Assembly (NCBI GenBank): GCA_021373115.1
Contig: JAJFTI010000011.1
Coordinates: 1-64,000, forward strand
From: Eubacteriales bacterium
Lineage (GTDB): Bacteria; Bacillota; Clostridia; Christensenellales; CAG-138
Reading direction: 5' to 3'
Length of the DNA: 64,000 nt
In this document: positions 53,128 to 62,892 of the stretch, piece after piece
How positions within the stretch are numbered: the stretch's first letter is position 1
How the letters are laid out: each line of letters opens with the position of its first letter
Notes under the pieces: model-generated
Seen by the model: only the letters and a program-made list of their open reading frames with translations
The model's database searches: none
What the model was told of the DNA's origin: nothing
Translations under genes and position numbers: made by a program

Positions 53128-55323
53128 ATGCAAAAAGAACGTTCCCGTTATCGCTCAAATCGCCTTATGCTTTCCACCATTCTCTTTTGCGGAATCCTCC
53201 TGTTTTCCGCTTGTGCGCCGCGCGCGGACGCGGCGGCAAGTTCCCCCGCTCTCGCGCCGGACACGGCAGCTTCCGCGCAGGCCGCCGAACCGACGCCTGT
53301 TCCCACGCCCTCCTACCGAGGGCCGGTTTCCCGCGTGGACGGCAAGCGTTTCCTCGTTCGAAACAGCGACGGAATATTTGAACCGCTGTTTATAAAAGGC
53401 GTGGACATCGGCGCGGCCAAACCGGGCTATTGGCCGGGCGAATTCGGAATTACGCAGGATGATTATTTGCGCTGGTTCCAGCTCATCGGCGCGATGAACG
53501 CAAATACAATCCGCGTTTACGTTTCGCAGATGCCTGCGTTTTACAACGCGCTGCTTGCGTATAACGAGAGCGCAAAGCAGCCGCTCTATCTTCTGCAGGG
53601 CGTCTATATGAACGAAGAAATGATTGCCTCGCAGATGGACGCCTACGGCGGCGGCGGCGCGCTTATTCAGAGTTTTTACCGCGATCTGAAAAATGCGGTC
53701 GATATTGTCCACGGCAACGCCGTGATTGAAAAGCTGCCCGGAAACGCGGGCGGAACCTATACAAGCGACGTTTCGAACTATGTGATCGGTTACCTGCCCG
53801 GCATTGAATTCAGCGCGGATTTCGTTCTGGGCACCAATGAAAAGAATCCGGACAAAACGAGTTTCTCCGGTACGTATGTCGAAACGGAAAACGCATCCCC
53901 GTTTGAGGTGTTTCTCGCCGAATCGCAGGAATACCTCATCGGCTATGAAGTGGAACGCTACGGTGTTCAGCGTCCGGTAGCCGTAACAAACTGGGTAACA
54001 ACCGACCCGCTCACGCACTCGAACGAACCGTATCAGGACATGGAGGATGCGGTCAGTATCGACGTGGAACACATGAAAGCGACACCGGCTTACACGGCGG
54101 GTTTTTTCGCTTCCTACCATGTATATCCTTATTATCCGGACCTGATGAGTTACGAACCGAAATACATCGGCGGAGAACCCCCGAATCCTTACCGCGCGTA
54201 TCTGACCGAGCTGAACGCTTACCACACCATGCCCGTGCTGATTTCGGAGTTCGGCATTCCAACCTCGCGCGGAAAGACGCACGAAAACGCGGTGACCGGA
54301 TTCAACCAGGGCCATGTCGAAGAAACCGCCCAGGGTGAAATGCTGGTTTCCATGATGAACGATATCCTCGATACCGGCTGCATGGGCGGGTTGATTTTCT
54401 CCTGGCAGGACGAGTGGTTCAAGCGCACCTGGAACACCACGGAGCAGGAGGATGTGGAGCGCCGCCCGTACTGGTTCAGCGTGGAAAGCCCGGAGAAGAC
54501 ATTCGGCCTGCTCTCCTTCGATCCAGGCGAGACGACCGCGGTACGGATTGACGGGAAAGCGGAGGAATGGAGCAAGAGCGATGTCATTACCGATTCGAAC
54601 GGAATGCGGCTGAGCGTAAAAAGCGACGAAGCGTATCTCTATTTTCTGGTTGATACCGGCTCGCTTTCCTTCGGAACCGATCCGATCTACATCGCGGCGG
54701 ACACCATCGCAAATCAAGGTAACTTTACCTGCGAGGGAATCCCTCTTGCAAACGCGGCGGATTTCCTGATCGTTCTGAACGGCGAGGCGAACAGTTCCAT
54801 GCTTGTTGACCCGTATTACGATGTGTTTCAGTTTCAGTACTCCGTGCAAAATAAGATGCTGGAACCGCTGGAGCACCAGTCGGAGAAAAATTCCGGGGAT
54901 TTCACGGAAATCTATGCGGCCATGAGCAGGGGTATCGTGCTGCCGGAAACCGGCGAAGTGATCCCGTTTTCCAAGTTCGACGCGGGCAGGCTGACCTATG
55001 GTATCTCCGATCCGAACAGCGCAAACTACAATTCGCTCGCGGATTTTTATGCGGGCAGCGGCGTTGTGGAACTTCGAATCCCGTGGCTGCTGTTCAACGT
55101 GCGCGATCCCGGAACCAAAAATATCATTGCGGACTGGAACGCAACGGGTACCATCAGCGGGCAGAACGTCGAATCGTTCTCGTTCGCCGTCTTCCCAAGC
55201 ACAGCCGCCGGCACCGTTCCGTTTGGAACCTACTCCTGGGAAAGCTGGGATTTACCAACCTACCACGAGCGCCTGAAAAAGAGCTATCCCATGATACAAC
55301 AGTGCTTTGCCGAAATCGGCTGA
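53128..55323 (+). CDS. Secreted glycosidase-like lipoprotein (clan GH-A-like TIM barrel)
   Basis: This 731-residue lipoprotein has its lipobox Cys at residue 29 (FSAC) and an Ala/Pro-rich linker to about 67. A barrel domain follows (about 75-450) with LFIKGVDIGAAKPGYWPGE, AMNANTIRVYV and PVLISEFGIPTSRG. The Glu in ISEFG is in the place of a GH-A nucleophile. Residues about 475-731 form a beta-rich module. AAGGGG before the ATG at 53128 decides the start. It heads the operon with the HEAT protein and GT2 synthase, so it may trim, anchor or modify the exported glycan. Its exact glycoside hydrolase family is not clear to me. Confidence 0.75.
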   Translation: MQKERSRYRSNRLMLSTILFCGILLFSACAPRADAAASSPALAPDTAASAQAAEPTPVPTPSYRGPVSRVDGKRFLVRNSDGIFEPLFIKGVDIGAAKPGYWPGEFGITQDDYLRWFQLIGAMNANTIRVYVSQMPAFYNALLAYNESAKQPLYLLQGVYMNEEMIASQMDAYGGGGALIQSFYRDLKNAVDIVHGNAVIEKLPGNAGGTYTSDVSNYVIGYLPGIEFSADFVLGTNEKNPDKTSFSGTYVETENASPFEVFLAESQEYLIGYEVERYGVQRPVAVTNWVTTDPLTHSNEPYQDMEDAVSIDVEHMKATPAYTAGFFASYHVYPYYPDLMSYEPKYIGGEPPNPYRAYLTELNAYHTMPVLISEFGIPTSRGKTHENAVTGFNQGHVEETAQGEMLVSMMNDILDTGCMGGLIFSWQDEWFKRTWNTTEQEDVERRPYWFSVESPEKTFGLLSFDPGETTAVRIDGKAEEWSKSDVITDSNGMRLSVKSDEAYLYFLVDTGSLSFGTDPIYIAADTIANQGNFTCEGIPLANAADFLIVLNGEANSSMLVDPYYDVFQFQYSVQNKMLEPLEHQSEKNSGDFTEIYAAMSRGIVLPETGEVIPFSKFDAGRLTYGISDPNSANYNSLADFYAGSGVVELRIPWLLFNVRDPGTKNIIADWNATGTISGQNVESFSFAVFPSTAAGTVPFGTYSWESWDLPTYHERLKKSYPMIQQCFAEIG

Positions 55324-55416
55324 TTGCGCGCGCGGGTTTTCCCGCAAGAGCAATTGTGTCAGCCGGGCGGAAGAATTGCTTTCGGTAAGGTGATATTTTG
55401 AAAGGAGCGTGGTCTC

Positions 55417-56520
55417 TTGATTCTCGTTCAGACTGTCGTCAATTGGCTTATAATCATCATGGGCGCCGTACTGATGCTGTTTTCCCTGCTTTTGATCGCG
55501 CTGCACTTTTCCAGCGAAATTACCAACACAAGAATCCAGAAGATGCGGGAGCAGCTGATCTGCCTGATCTCCGGTGAAGCGGACGCACGGCGAATGAAGC
55601 ACAAAATTTACGATATCCTTCAAGCGGGCTGCGAAACAGCCTCGCTTTCGGAGATCCGCGGTATCCGCTCGCTGCGCGGGCTGCAGGTAATCTCGGAGAT
55701 TACGGATGAGCTGGATACGGAAAAACGCGCGGTTCTGCGGCGCGCCATTGAGCAGGAATGGTATTTTCAATACCTGCAAAAGCAGCTCTGCGGTTCCAAT
55801 ATCGACTCCATCATACTGGTTGTAAAACTCATAGGGACGCTGCAGATCACCCGCTGCACGCAGGACGTCGTAACCCAGATCTACTGCCACCGTAACGTCA
55901 CGCAAATGCAGCATATCGGATTGCTTTCCCTTTGCCTGCTGGGCGCCGAGCGGGAGCTGATTACGATTTGCCGGGATCAGACAATCGCGTCGCTGCTGTC
56001 GTTTCGAACGCTGGAGGAACTCTTTTCCGTGTATCAGGGGGATCGGAAGAAACTCTGCAAAGCGCTGATTACCACCGCGGCCGACCAATATATCCGGCGT
56101 ACCTGCGTGAAAGCCATTGGGGAAAACGGTTACACCGACCTGGCCGAGCTGGTTATGCCGCTGTTGAGCAACAACCAGCTGAATTCCCGCATCGACGCCG
56201 TCCGTACGCTCGGCAGGCTCGCGTATGAACCGGCACGGACGTCGATTCTTTCCCTTGCATTGAACGAGCGCTGGGAGATGCGAGCGGTCGTCGCCACTGC
56301 GCTTGGCTTCTTTAGCGGCGACGCCGTTGAGAACACGCTGCTGGAGTTGATTTGCGACCGTGAGTGGTGGGTGCGATACCGCGCCGCGGAATCGCTCCTT
56401 CTGTATCCCGATCATGAAGCGCTGCTGGAACGCGTCCGCCGGAAAAACGACCGGTTTGCGCTGGAAATGATGGAGTTCGCCATCCGGAAGGATGCGCTGA
56501 CAAGGAAGGGGGCGGCATAA
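55417..56520 (+). CDS. Membrane-anchored HEAT-repeat protein
   Basis: This 367-residue protein has one N-terminal membrane segment (about residues 6-28, VNWLIIIMGAVLMLFSLLLI) and a cytoplasmic all-helical part. At least three HEAT/PBS-lyase-like repeats occur at about residues 225-340 (LAELVMPLLSNNQLNSRIDA, ILSLALNERWEMRAVVATAL, LLELICDREWWVRYRAAESL). The start is a TTG at 55417 with GAAAGGAG nine bases upstream. Its stop overlaps the GT2 gene start (TAATG), so the two are made together. A scaffold or regulatory partner of the synthase is likely; no enzyme motif is visible. Confidence 0.82.
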   Translation: MILVQTVVNWLIIIMGAVLMLFSLLLIALHFSSEITNTRIQKMREQLICLISGEADARRMKHKIYDILQAGCETASLSEIRGIRSLRGLQVISEITDELDTEKRAVLRRAIEQEWYFQYLQKQLCGSNIDSIILVVKLIGTLQITRCTQDVVTQIYCHRNVTQMQHIGLLSLCLLGAERELITICRDQTIASLLSFRTLEELFSVYQGDRKKLCKALITTAADQYIRRTCVKAIGENGYTDLAELVMPLLSNNQLNSRIDAVRTLGRLAYEPARTSILSLALNERWEMRAVVATALGFFSGDAVENTLLELICDREWWVRYRAAESLLLYPDHEALLERVRRKNDRFALEMMEFAIRKDALTRKGAA

Positions 56521-57944
56521 TGGACCTGCATTCTGTCCTTTATCGCATCGTACTCGGCGTCAACTATTTTTCGCTGTTTTACGTCATTACCGTAAGCACA
56601 ATCTATCTGATCCAGCTGATTTCAGCATCCTTCGGGCTGCGAAAATACGTTCGTTCGCTGCGTTATATTGACTATCGCCGGTTTTTAGACTCCGAGCACA
56701 TGGTTCCAATTTCGCTGCTTGTTCCGGCATATAACGAATCCGCCACCATTGTGGATTCCGTAAAGAATCTGCTCTCGCTCGATTTTCCGGAGTATGAGGT
56801 CATCGTGATCAACGACGGGTCGAAGGACGATACGCTGCAGCTTCTAATCGACGCGTTTTCGCTGATTCCCTTTCCCCAGCCCTATAAGAAAGCGCTCCCT
56901 ACGGAAGATATTCTGGAGATTTACCGCTCCGGCAAGGATATCCGCCTGATTGTCCTGAATAAGAAGAACGGCGGCAAGGCGGACGCGCTGAACGCCGGTG
57001 TAAACGTATCCTCCTATCCCGTCGTCGTCACAATCGACGCGGACTCGATTCTGGAAAAAAGCTCGCTGATCAAGATTATCTATTCGTTCGTGAGCGATCC
57101 AACCTGCATCGCGGTCGGCGGTATTGTGCGGATTGGCAGCGGCTGCGAAATCGTGGACGGGCAGCTCAAGGAAGTCGGGCTCTCGAAAAAGCCGATCATC
57201 GCGCTGCAGACGACGGAATACCTGCGCGCATTCCTGACCGGACGGCTCGGATTTGACGTAATGGGTATGCTCCTGATCATCTCCGGCGCGTTCGGCGCAT
57301 TCCAAAAAGCGGCGCTCATCGAGGTCGGCGGGTATACGCGGCACTGCGTGGGCGAAGATATGGAACTTGTCATTAAGCTCCATCGGCTCATGCACCAAAA
57401 GAAGCGGAAATACTCCGTGCGTTTTTTGCCGGACCCGATCTGCTGGACACAGCCGCCGGAGCGGCTCTCCGATCTTCGAAAGCAGCGCAAACGCTGGCAC
57501 ATCGGCCTGATCGACAGCCTGCTCAAGCATAAGGACATGCTGTTTCGTCCGAAATACGGCCGCATCGGCATGGTATGCCTGCCGTATTACTGGATCTTCG
57601 AACTGATCGGCCCCGTCATCGAGACCTTCGGATATGTGTTTATCCCGATTTCCTGGCTGCTCGGCGTGGTCAACGTTTGGTTCATGGTCTCATTCTTTCT
57701 CGTCGCGGTGCTGTATGGAACCATCCTCTCGGTCGGCGCGCTGCTGCTGGAGGAGAATACCTTCCGCAAGTACCCGGACCTCGAACAGCTACTGCGGCTA
57801 TTCTTCTTTTCGTTTATCGATAACTTCGGCTACCGCCAGCTCAACACGGTTTACAAGGTGGAAGCGATGTTCGGCTTTCAAAAGAACAGAAGCCGCTGGG
57901 GCGAGCTGAAGCGCAAGGGATTCTCCCAAAACGCGCGGAAATAG
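56520..57944 (+). CDS. Processive family 2 glycosyltransferase (polysaccharide synthase)
   Basis: This 474-residue membrane glycosyltransferase resembles poly-N-acetylglucosamine or cellulose synthases. An N-terminal membrane segment (about 15-40) precedes the GT2 core, with NDGSKDDT, the metal DxD in VTIDADSIL, the catalytic Asp in GEDMELVIK and the processivity motif QRKRW. Three C-terminal membrane segments follow (about 350-440). No PilZ domain is attached, so any cyclic-di-GMP control would need another protein. It is coupled to the HEAT-repeat gene. The sugar polymerised is unknown. Confidence 0.9.
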   Translation: MDLHSVLYRIVLGVNYFSLFYVITVSTIYLIQLISASFGLRKYVRSLRYIDYRRFLDSEHMVPISLLVPAYNESATIVDSVKNLLSLDFPEYEVIVINDGSKDDTLQLLIDAFSLIPFPQPYKKALPTEDILEIYRSGKDIRLIVLNKKNGGKADALNAGVNVSSYPVVVTIDADSILEKSSLIKIIYSFVSDPTCIAVGGIVRIGSGCEIVDGQLKEVGLSKKPIIALQTTEYLRAFLTGRLGFDVMGMLLIISGAFGAFQKAALIEVGGYTRHCVGEDMELVIKLHRLMHQKKRKYSVRFLPDPICWTQPPERLSDLRKQRKRWHIGLIDSLLKHKDMLFRPKYGRIGMVCLPYYWIFELIGPVIETFGYVFIPISWLLGVVNVWFMVSFFLVAVLYGTILSVGALLLEENTFRKYPDLEQLLRLFFFSFIDNFGYRQLNTVYKVEAMFGFQKNRSRWGELKRKGFSQNARK

Positions 57945-57992
57945 CGTTTTTTCATCCCGATTCCATAAAGCCACGACAGGAGGGAAAACATA

Positions 57993-59132
57993 ATGCCTCA
58001 AGTCGCCCTTGTCTCATGCGAAAGTTATAACGAGGATGCGGTTCGCGCGGCGGTTGAGCGGGGGCTTTCCCTGCTCGGCGGGGCGCAAGCATTCGTCCGG
58101 TCCGGCGAAAAAATCCTGCTCAAGCCCAACTGGCTCTCCTCCGATCCGCCGGAAAAATGCGTCACCACGCATCCAGCCGTGTTTCGCGCGGTGGCCGAAG
58201 CGCTCTTGCAGGCGGGCGCGGTTCTTTCCTATGGGGATTCGCCCGGATTCCAGCCGCCGGAAACCGCCGCAAAAAAAACCGGCTGCGCGGAGGTCGCACA
58301 GTCGCTGGGAATTCCTCTGGCGGACATGCGGGCGGGAAGGGAAGTCCACTTTCCGCAAGGGCGGCAGAATAAGAAGTTCGTCCTTGCAAACGCAGTGTTG
58401 GACAGCGACGGCGTCGTTAGCCTGCCAAAGATGAAAACGCACGCGTTTCAGCGCGTTACCGGCGCCGTGAAAAACCAGTTCGGATGCATTCCAGGTACGC
58501 TGAAAAGCGAATTCCACGTGAAAATACCGGATGCGTATGAATTCGCCAAAATGCTGATCGACCTGAACGCCTGTATCCGTCCGCGCCTCTATGTGATGGA
58601 CGCCGTGGTCGCCATGGAGGGAAACGGCCCACGCGGCGGCACCCCGAAACCGATGAACGCGCTGCTGCTTTCTACGGATCCGGTCGCGCTCGACGCAACG
58701 ATGTGCCGCATGATGAACCTCGATCCCGCGCTGGTGCTGACGAACCGTGCGGGCATGGAGTCCGGTTTCGGCACATATCTGAGCGAGGAAATCACGCTGC
58801 TCGGCGACCCGATTGAGTCCTTTGTTGCCGGCGACTTCAACGTTAACCGCGCCCCAAACGAGCCAGCGACTCAAAAAACAGGATCGAGCGCGTTTAAAAA
58901 CGCGATTACGCCAAGGCCATATATCGACGGCGCGCGCTGCGTAAAATGCGGAGTGTGCGTGAATGCCTGCCCCGTGAACCCCAAAGCGGTGAACTGGCAC
59001 GACGGGGACAAGAGCAAACCCCCGTCCTATCAATACGACCGGTGCATCCGTTGCTATTGCTGCCAGGAGATGTGCCCCGAAAGCGCAATTTTGGTGAAGG
59101 TGCCGCTGCTTCGCCGGATCATTGGCGGCTGA
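57993..59132 (+). CDS. DUF362 domain protein with two [4Fe-4S] clusters
   Basis: This 379-residue protein has an N-terminal DUF362 domain (ILLKPNWLSSDPPEKCVTTH, PKMKTHAFQRVTGAVKNQFG, DAVVAMEGNGPRGG) and a C-terminal 2[4Fe-4S] ferredoxin domain. The cluster motifs are CVKCGVCVNACP and CIRCYCCQEMCP. The family is widespread in anaerobes with no settled function; a redox role is likely. AGGAGG eight bases before the ATG supports the start. It follows the GT2 gene by 48 bases with no terminator between, so read-through from the polysaccharide operon is possible, but a functional link is not evident. Confidence 0.88.
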   Translation: MPQVALVSCESYNEDAVRAAVERGLSLLGGAQAFVRSGEKILLKPNWLSSDPPEKCVTTHPAVFRAVAEALLQAGAVLSYGDSPGFQPPETAAKKTGCAEVAQSLGIPLADMRAGREVHFPQGRQNKKFVLANAVLDSDGVVSLPKMKTHAFQRVTGAVKNQFGCIPGTLKSEFHVKIPDAYEFAKMLIDLNACIRPRLYVMDAVVAMEGNGPRGGTPKPMNALLLSTDPVALDATMCRMMNLDPALVLTNRAGMESGFGTYLSEEITLLGDPIESFVAGDFNVNRAPNEPATQKTGSSAFKNAITPRPYIDGARCVKCGVCVNACPVNPKAVNWHDGDKSKPPSYQYDRCIRCYCCQEMCPESAILVKVPLLRRIIGG

Positions 59133-59150
59133 ATAAAGCACGATCCAAAC

Positions 59151-59181
59151 AAAAGGCGCAGTTGATACGACTGCGCCTTTT
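59151..59181. terminator. Bidirectional terminator between DUF362 and purL genes
   Basis: A perfect 12-bp stem AAAAGGCGCAGT/ACTGCGCCTTTT with a 7-base loop has T-tracts on both strands. It lies between convergent genes. Confidence 0.92.
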
Positions 59182-59196
59182 GTGTTGCGTTCAGTC

Positions 59197-62100
59197 TTAT
59201 GCGTAGTAGCAAACGAGCGACTCAAACAGCCGCAGATCAAATCTTCCCGGAACGTTTTGGTACAGTCCCGTTCCAATGCGTTCGCTGTGCCCCATTTTGC
59301 CCAGAATTCGTCCGTCCGGCGAGGTGATCGCCTCAACCGCCGCATCGGAGCCGCTGGGATTGAATTGAATCTCCATAGTTGGACGTCCCTGCCCGTCCAC
59401 ATATTGCGCGGCGATCTGACCGCTTTCGCCCAATTTGGCGAGCGCATCCGGCGGGCAAAGAAACCGCCCTTCCCCGTGCGAAACGGGTACGGTATAGATT
59501 TCACCCGTTCCGGCCAGCAGCAGCCATGGCGAGCGATCGGAAACAATCTTTGTTCGGACAAGGCGGGACTGGTGGCGGCCAATGCGATTAAACGTCAGCG
59601 TGGGGCTGTCCGGCGCAGGCCGGGTGATCGTGCCGTATGGCAGCAGGCCGAGCTTCACAAGCGCCTGAAATCCGTTGCATATGCCCAGCGCAAGACCGTC
59701 CCGTTCCGTAAACAGGCGCGCCATCGCGTCGGCTGCGCGGGAATTTCGTAAAAATGCGGCGATATATTTACCGGATCCGTCCGGTTCGTCCCCGTTGGAA
59801 AACCCGCCCGGCAGAAACAGCGCCTGCGAACCGTCTAGGCGCGCTGCAAACGCGCGGAGGGATGCGTCCACCGCCTCCGGCGAACCCGTGCGGAGCACCA
59901 GCACGTCCGCTACCGCACCCGCCCGCTCCACAGCGCGCGCGGACTCATATTCGCAGTTCGTGCCCGGAAAAACCGGAATCAACACGCGCGGTTTCGCAAT
60001 CGCTCCGGCGCGCGGCCGTTTCCGTTCGGTTGCGTAAAACAGCGGCATCGCCAAATCCCGGCCGGGAACCTCCGCGCGGGTCGGAAACACATCCTCCAGC
60101 GTGCTTTCGTAAGCGGCCTCCAGTTCGTCCATAGCAATACGCTCGCCGCGCCAGAGCAGCGCGCGTTCCGCTGTCGGCTCGCCCAGCGGCAGACCGACGC
60201 CGCAGTCCTCCGCCAGTTCCAAAACAAACGCGCCGTAGCGCGGCCAGAACAGTTCCCCCTGCTCCCAAGCACCGTCAAAGCGAAAGCCAAAACCGTTGCC
60301 AAGGCACATTTTAAATACGGCTTCGGCGAGGCCACCCGCGCCAATAGCGTACACCGCCAGCGCCTGCTTGGAAGCAATCAGCGCGTGTACCTGCGTAAAC
60401 AGCCGCTTGAGGGAGTTCAGTTCCGGGAGGCCGTCCGCCCGGTATTCCGGCAGAAGCAGCACCGTTTTGGATCCGGCATGTTTGAATTCCGGTGAAACGA
60501 CCGTGTCCGCCGTGCCAATGCCAACCGCGAAGGAAACGAGCGTCGGCGGAACGTCCCGGTTTTCAAACGAGCCGCTCATGGAATCCTTCCCGCCGATTGC
60601 GGCAACGCCAAGGCCAAGCTGCGCTTCGAGCGCGCCCAGCAGTGCGCCTACGGGTTTTCCCCACCGCGCGGGATTGTTCCCGGGTTTTCCAAAATACTCC
60701 TGAAAGGTCAGGTACCGTTCTTCCATCGGCGCGCCCGCCGCCGTCAGTTTTGCAAGCGAATCCACCACCGCGGCGTATCCGCCGGAATAGGGCGACGCTT
60801 GCGCCCGGTATGGATCGTATCCCCAGGCCATCGTTGTACAGGCGTCGGTTTCGCCGCGCATCAGCGGAATCTTCGCCGCCATCGTCTGCGCCGGCGTCAA
60901 CTGCCGCGCGCCGCCAAACGGCATCAGAACGGAACATGCGCCAACCGTGGAGTCAAACCGCTCGCTCAGCCCCCGTTTGGAGCAGTGGTTCAGATTTGAA
61001 ACGAGCGCGTTCATGCTCTGTGAAAAGCCGCCCGCGGTATTTGTTTCGCAAAGCGTTTTCGGCAGCTCGACGCAGGCCGACGCGTGCTTCCGCGCGCCGT
61101 TGCTATCGATGAAGCGGCGCGGCAAATCCACAATCGTTTCCCCGCGCCAGCGCATGGTCAGCCGCGGTTCGGCCGTTACCTCAGCAACGGCGACCGCCAG
61201 CAGGTTTTCCGCGTCCGCAAGCATAATCAGCCGCTGTGCATCCTCTTTCGCGCAGACAACCGCCATGCGCTCCTGCGACTCGCTGATGGCGAGTTCCGTT
61301 CCGTCCAGCCCGTCGTATTTCACCGGTACCTGATCCAGATCGACCGCTATTCCGTCCGCCAGCTCGCCAATGGCAACGGACACGCCGCCCGCGCCAAAGT
61401 CGTTGCACCGTTTCATCCGCCGGGTTACTTCCGGATTTCGAAACAGCCGCTGCAGTTTGCGTTCCTCCGGCGCGTTACCCTTCTGCACCTCCGCGCCGCA
61501 GCGCGAAAGAGAAGACGCGTTATGCGTTTTGGAGGAACCCGTTGCACCGCCGCAGCCGTCGCGTCCCGTCCGGCCGCCAAGCAGCAGCACCACGTCGCCC
61601 GCGGCGGGCGTCTCGCGGCGCACGTGTTCCGCCGGAACCGCGCCGATAACCGCGCCAATCTCCATCCGCTTTGCAAGAAACCCGTCGTGATAGATTTCGT
61701 CCACAAGCCCCGTGGCAAGACCAATCTGGTTGCCATAGGAACTGTAACCCGCCGCCGCGGTGGTCACAATCTTGCGCTGCGGCAGCTTTCCCGGCAGCGT
61801 TTCGGCAAACGGCCTTCTCGGGTCCGCCGCTCCGGTCAGCCGCATGGCCTGGTAAACGAAGGCGCGCCCGGCGAGCGGGTCGCGAATCGCCCCGCCGATG
61901 CAGGTTGCTGCGCCGCCGAACGGTTCGATCTCCGTCGGGTGGTTATGCGTTTCGTTTTTAAACAGCACGAGCCATGGCTCGCGCTTCCCGTCCACCTGAA
62001 TCTCCGTCTTCACGGTGCAGGCGTTGATCTCCGCCGAATCATCCAGGCGGTCAAGCATGCCGTTTGCTTTGAACCAGCGCGGCGCGATCGTCGCGAGATC

Positions 62101-62892
62101 CATTAAAGTCACCGGCGCGGTAACGCCGAGTTCGCGGCGCAAAGCAAGATACGTTTCGTAGGTCTCTTTTGCGCGTTCGTCCAGAAACGAAACACTGTCC
62201 AGCTCGGTCAAAAACGTCGTGTGGCGGCAGTGATCCGACCAATAGGTATCCAGAACCTTTAGCTCCGTGAGGGTAGGGTCGCGCTGTTCCGCTCGAAAAT
62301 GCGCCTGGCAGCACTTCAGGTCGTCCAGATCCATGGCAAGCGAAAGATCGTTTTGCAGCGCAAGCAGTCGCGGAGCATCGAACGAGCGAAACCCGCCGAC
62401 CACCGGTATCCGTTCCGGTTCCTCCGCTGCGAGCGCGAGGGTTTTATAAGGTTCCAGCGACGCTTCCCGCGCCTCCACGGGATTGATCACATAGCGCTTT
62501 ATTGCGCAGAGTTCCGCTTCGCCAACGGAACCTTCCAGCAGGAATATGCGGGCGGTTCGTACCGGCGGCGCTTCCCGCTGGCTCAGCAGCGCAATGCACT
62601 GCGCCGCCGCATCCGCGCGCTGGTCATATTGGCCGGGCAGGTATTCCACCGCAAACACGGTATGGTTTCCTTCCGGCAGTGCGTCGTAGACCAAATCCGT
62701 CTGCACTTCGGCAAATACGGTATCGCGGCAAGCCTCCAGAATCGCGCGTTCAACGTGCTCCACATCGTAGCGATTCAGAATACGGAGTCCGGTTGCGCTT
62801 TTAATTCCCAGTACATCCCGAATATCCGAAAGCAGCGCTTTCGCTTCCTGCGAAAACGCCGCCTTTTTTTCAACATACAGCCGATCAACCAT
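59197..62892 (-). CDS. purL: Phosphoribosylformylglycinamidine synthase, single chain with glutaminase
   Basis: This enzyme makes FGAM from FGAR, glutamine and ATP in purine synthesis. The 1231-residue chain includes an N-terminal PurS-like part, two PurM-like synthetase halves (TYWSDHCRHTTFL, NETHNHPTEIEPFGGAATC, KRCNDFGAGGVSVAIGELAD, GGKDSMSGSF) and a C-terminal class I glutaminase. In the glutaminase, PVFPGTNCEYE, catalytic Cys in LGICNGFQ and His in PVSHGEGRF are visible. Clostridia often use this long PurL instead of separate PurS, PurL and PurQ. It overlaps purD by eight bases. Confidence 0.96.
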   Translation of the reverse strand: MVDRLYVEKKAAFSQEAKALLSDIRDVLGIKSATGLRILNRYDVEHVERAILEACRDTVFAEVQTDLVYDALPEGNHTVFAVEYLPGQYDQRADAAAQCIALLSQREAPPVRTARIFLLEGSVGEAELCAIKRYVINPVEAREASLEPYKTLALAAEEPERIPVVGGFRSFDAPRLLALQNDLSLAMDLDDLKCCQAHFRAEQRDPTLTELKVLDTYWSDHCRHTTFLTELDSVSFLDERAKETYETYLALRRELGVTAPVTLMDLATIAPRWFKANGMLDRLDDSAEINACTVKTEIQVDGKREPWLVLFKNETHNHPTEIEPFGGAATCIGGAIRDPLAGRAFVYQAMRLTGAADPRRPFAETLPGKLPQRKIVTTAAAGYSSYGNQIGLATGLVDEIYHDGFLAKRMEIGAVIGAVPAEHVRRETPAAGDVVLLLGGRTGRDGCGGATGSSKTHNASSLSRCGAEVQKGNAPEERKLQRLFRNPEVTRRMKRCNDFGAGGVSVAIGELADGIAVDLDQVPVKYDGLDGTELAISESQERMAVVCAKEDAQRLIMLADAENLLAVAVAEVTAEPRLTMRWRGETIVDLPRRFIDSNGARKHASACVELPKTLCETNTAGGFSQSMNALVSNLNHCSKRGLSERFDSTVGACSVLMPFGGARQLTPAQTMAAKIPLMRGETDACTTMAWGYDPYRAQASPYSGGYAAVVDSLAKLTAAGAPMEERYLTFQEYFGKPGNNPARWGKPVGALLGALEAQLGLGVAAIGGKDSMSGSFENRDVPPTLVSFAVGIGTADTVVSPEFKHAGSKTVLLLPEYRADGLPELNSLKRLFTQVHALIASKQALAVYAIGAGGLAEAVFKMCLGNGFGFRFDGAWEQGELFWPRYGAFVLELAEDCGVGLPLGEPTAERALLWRGERIAMDELEAAYESTLEDVFPTRAEVPGRDLAMPLFYATERKRPRAGAIAKPRVLIPVFPGTNCEYESARAVERAGAVADVLVLRTGSPEAVDASLRAFAARLDGSQALFLPGGFSNGDEPDGSGKYIAAFLRNSRAADAMARLFTERDGLALGICNGFQALVKLGLLPYGTITRPAPDSPTLTFNRIGRHQSRLVRTKIVSDRSPWLLLAGTGEIYTVPVSHGEGRFLCPPDALAKLGESGQIAAQYVDGQGRPTMEIQFNPSGSDAAVEAITSPDGRILGKMGHSERIGTGLYQNVPGRFDLRLFESLVCYYA

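Noticed and set aside
53155..54876. 573-codon minus-strand ORF opposite the glycosidase-like lipoprotein
   Set aside because: Antisense shadow; no start site, and Arg/His/Val-rich composition.
58014..59582. 522-codon minus-strand ORF opposite DUF362 and across the terminator
   Set aside because: It runs through a strong bidirectional terminator and opposes a gene with intact cluster motifs.
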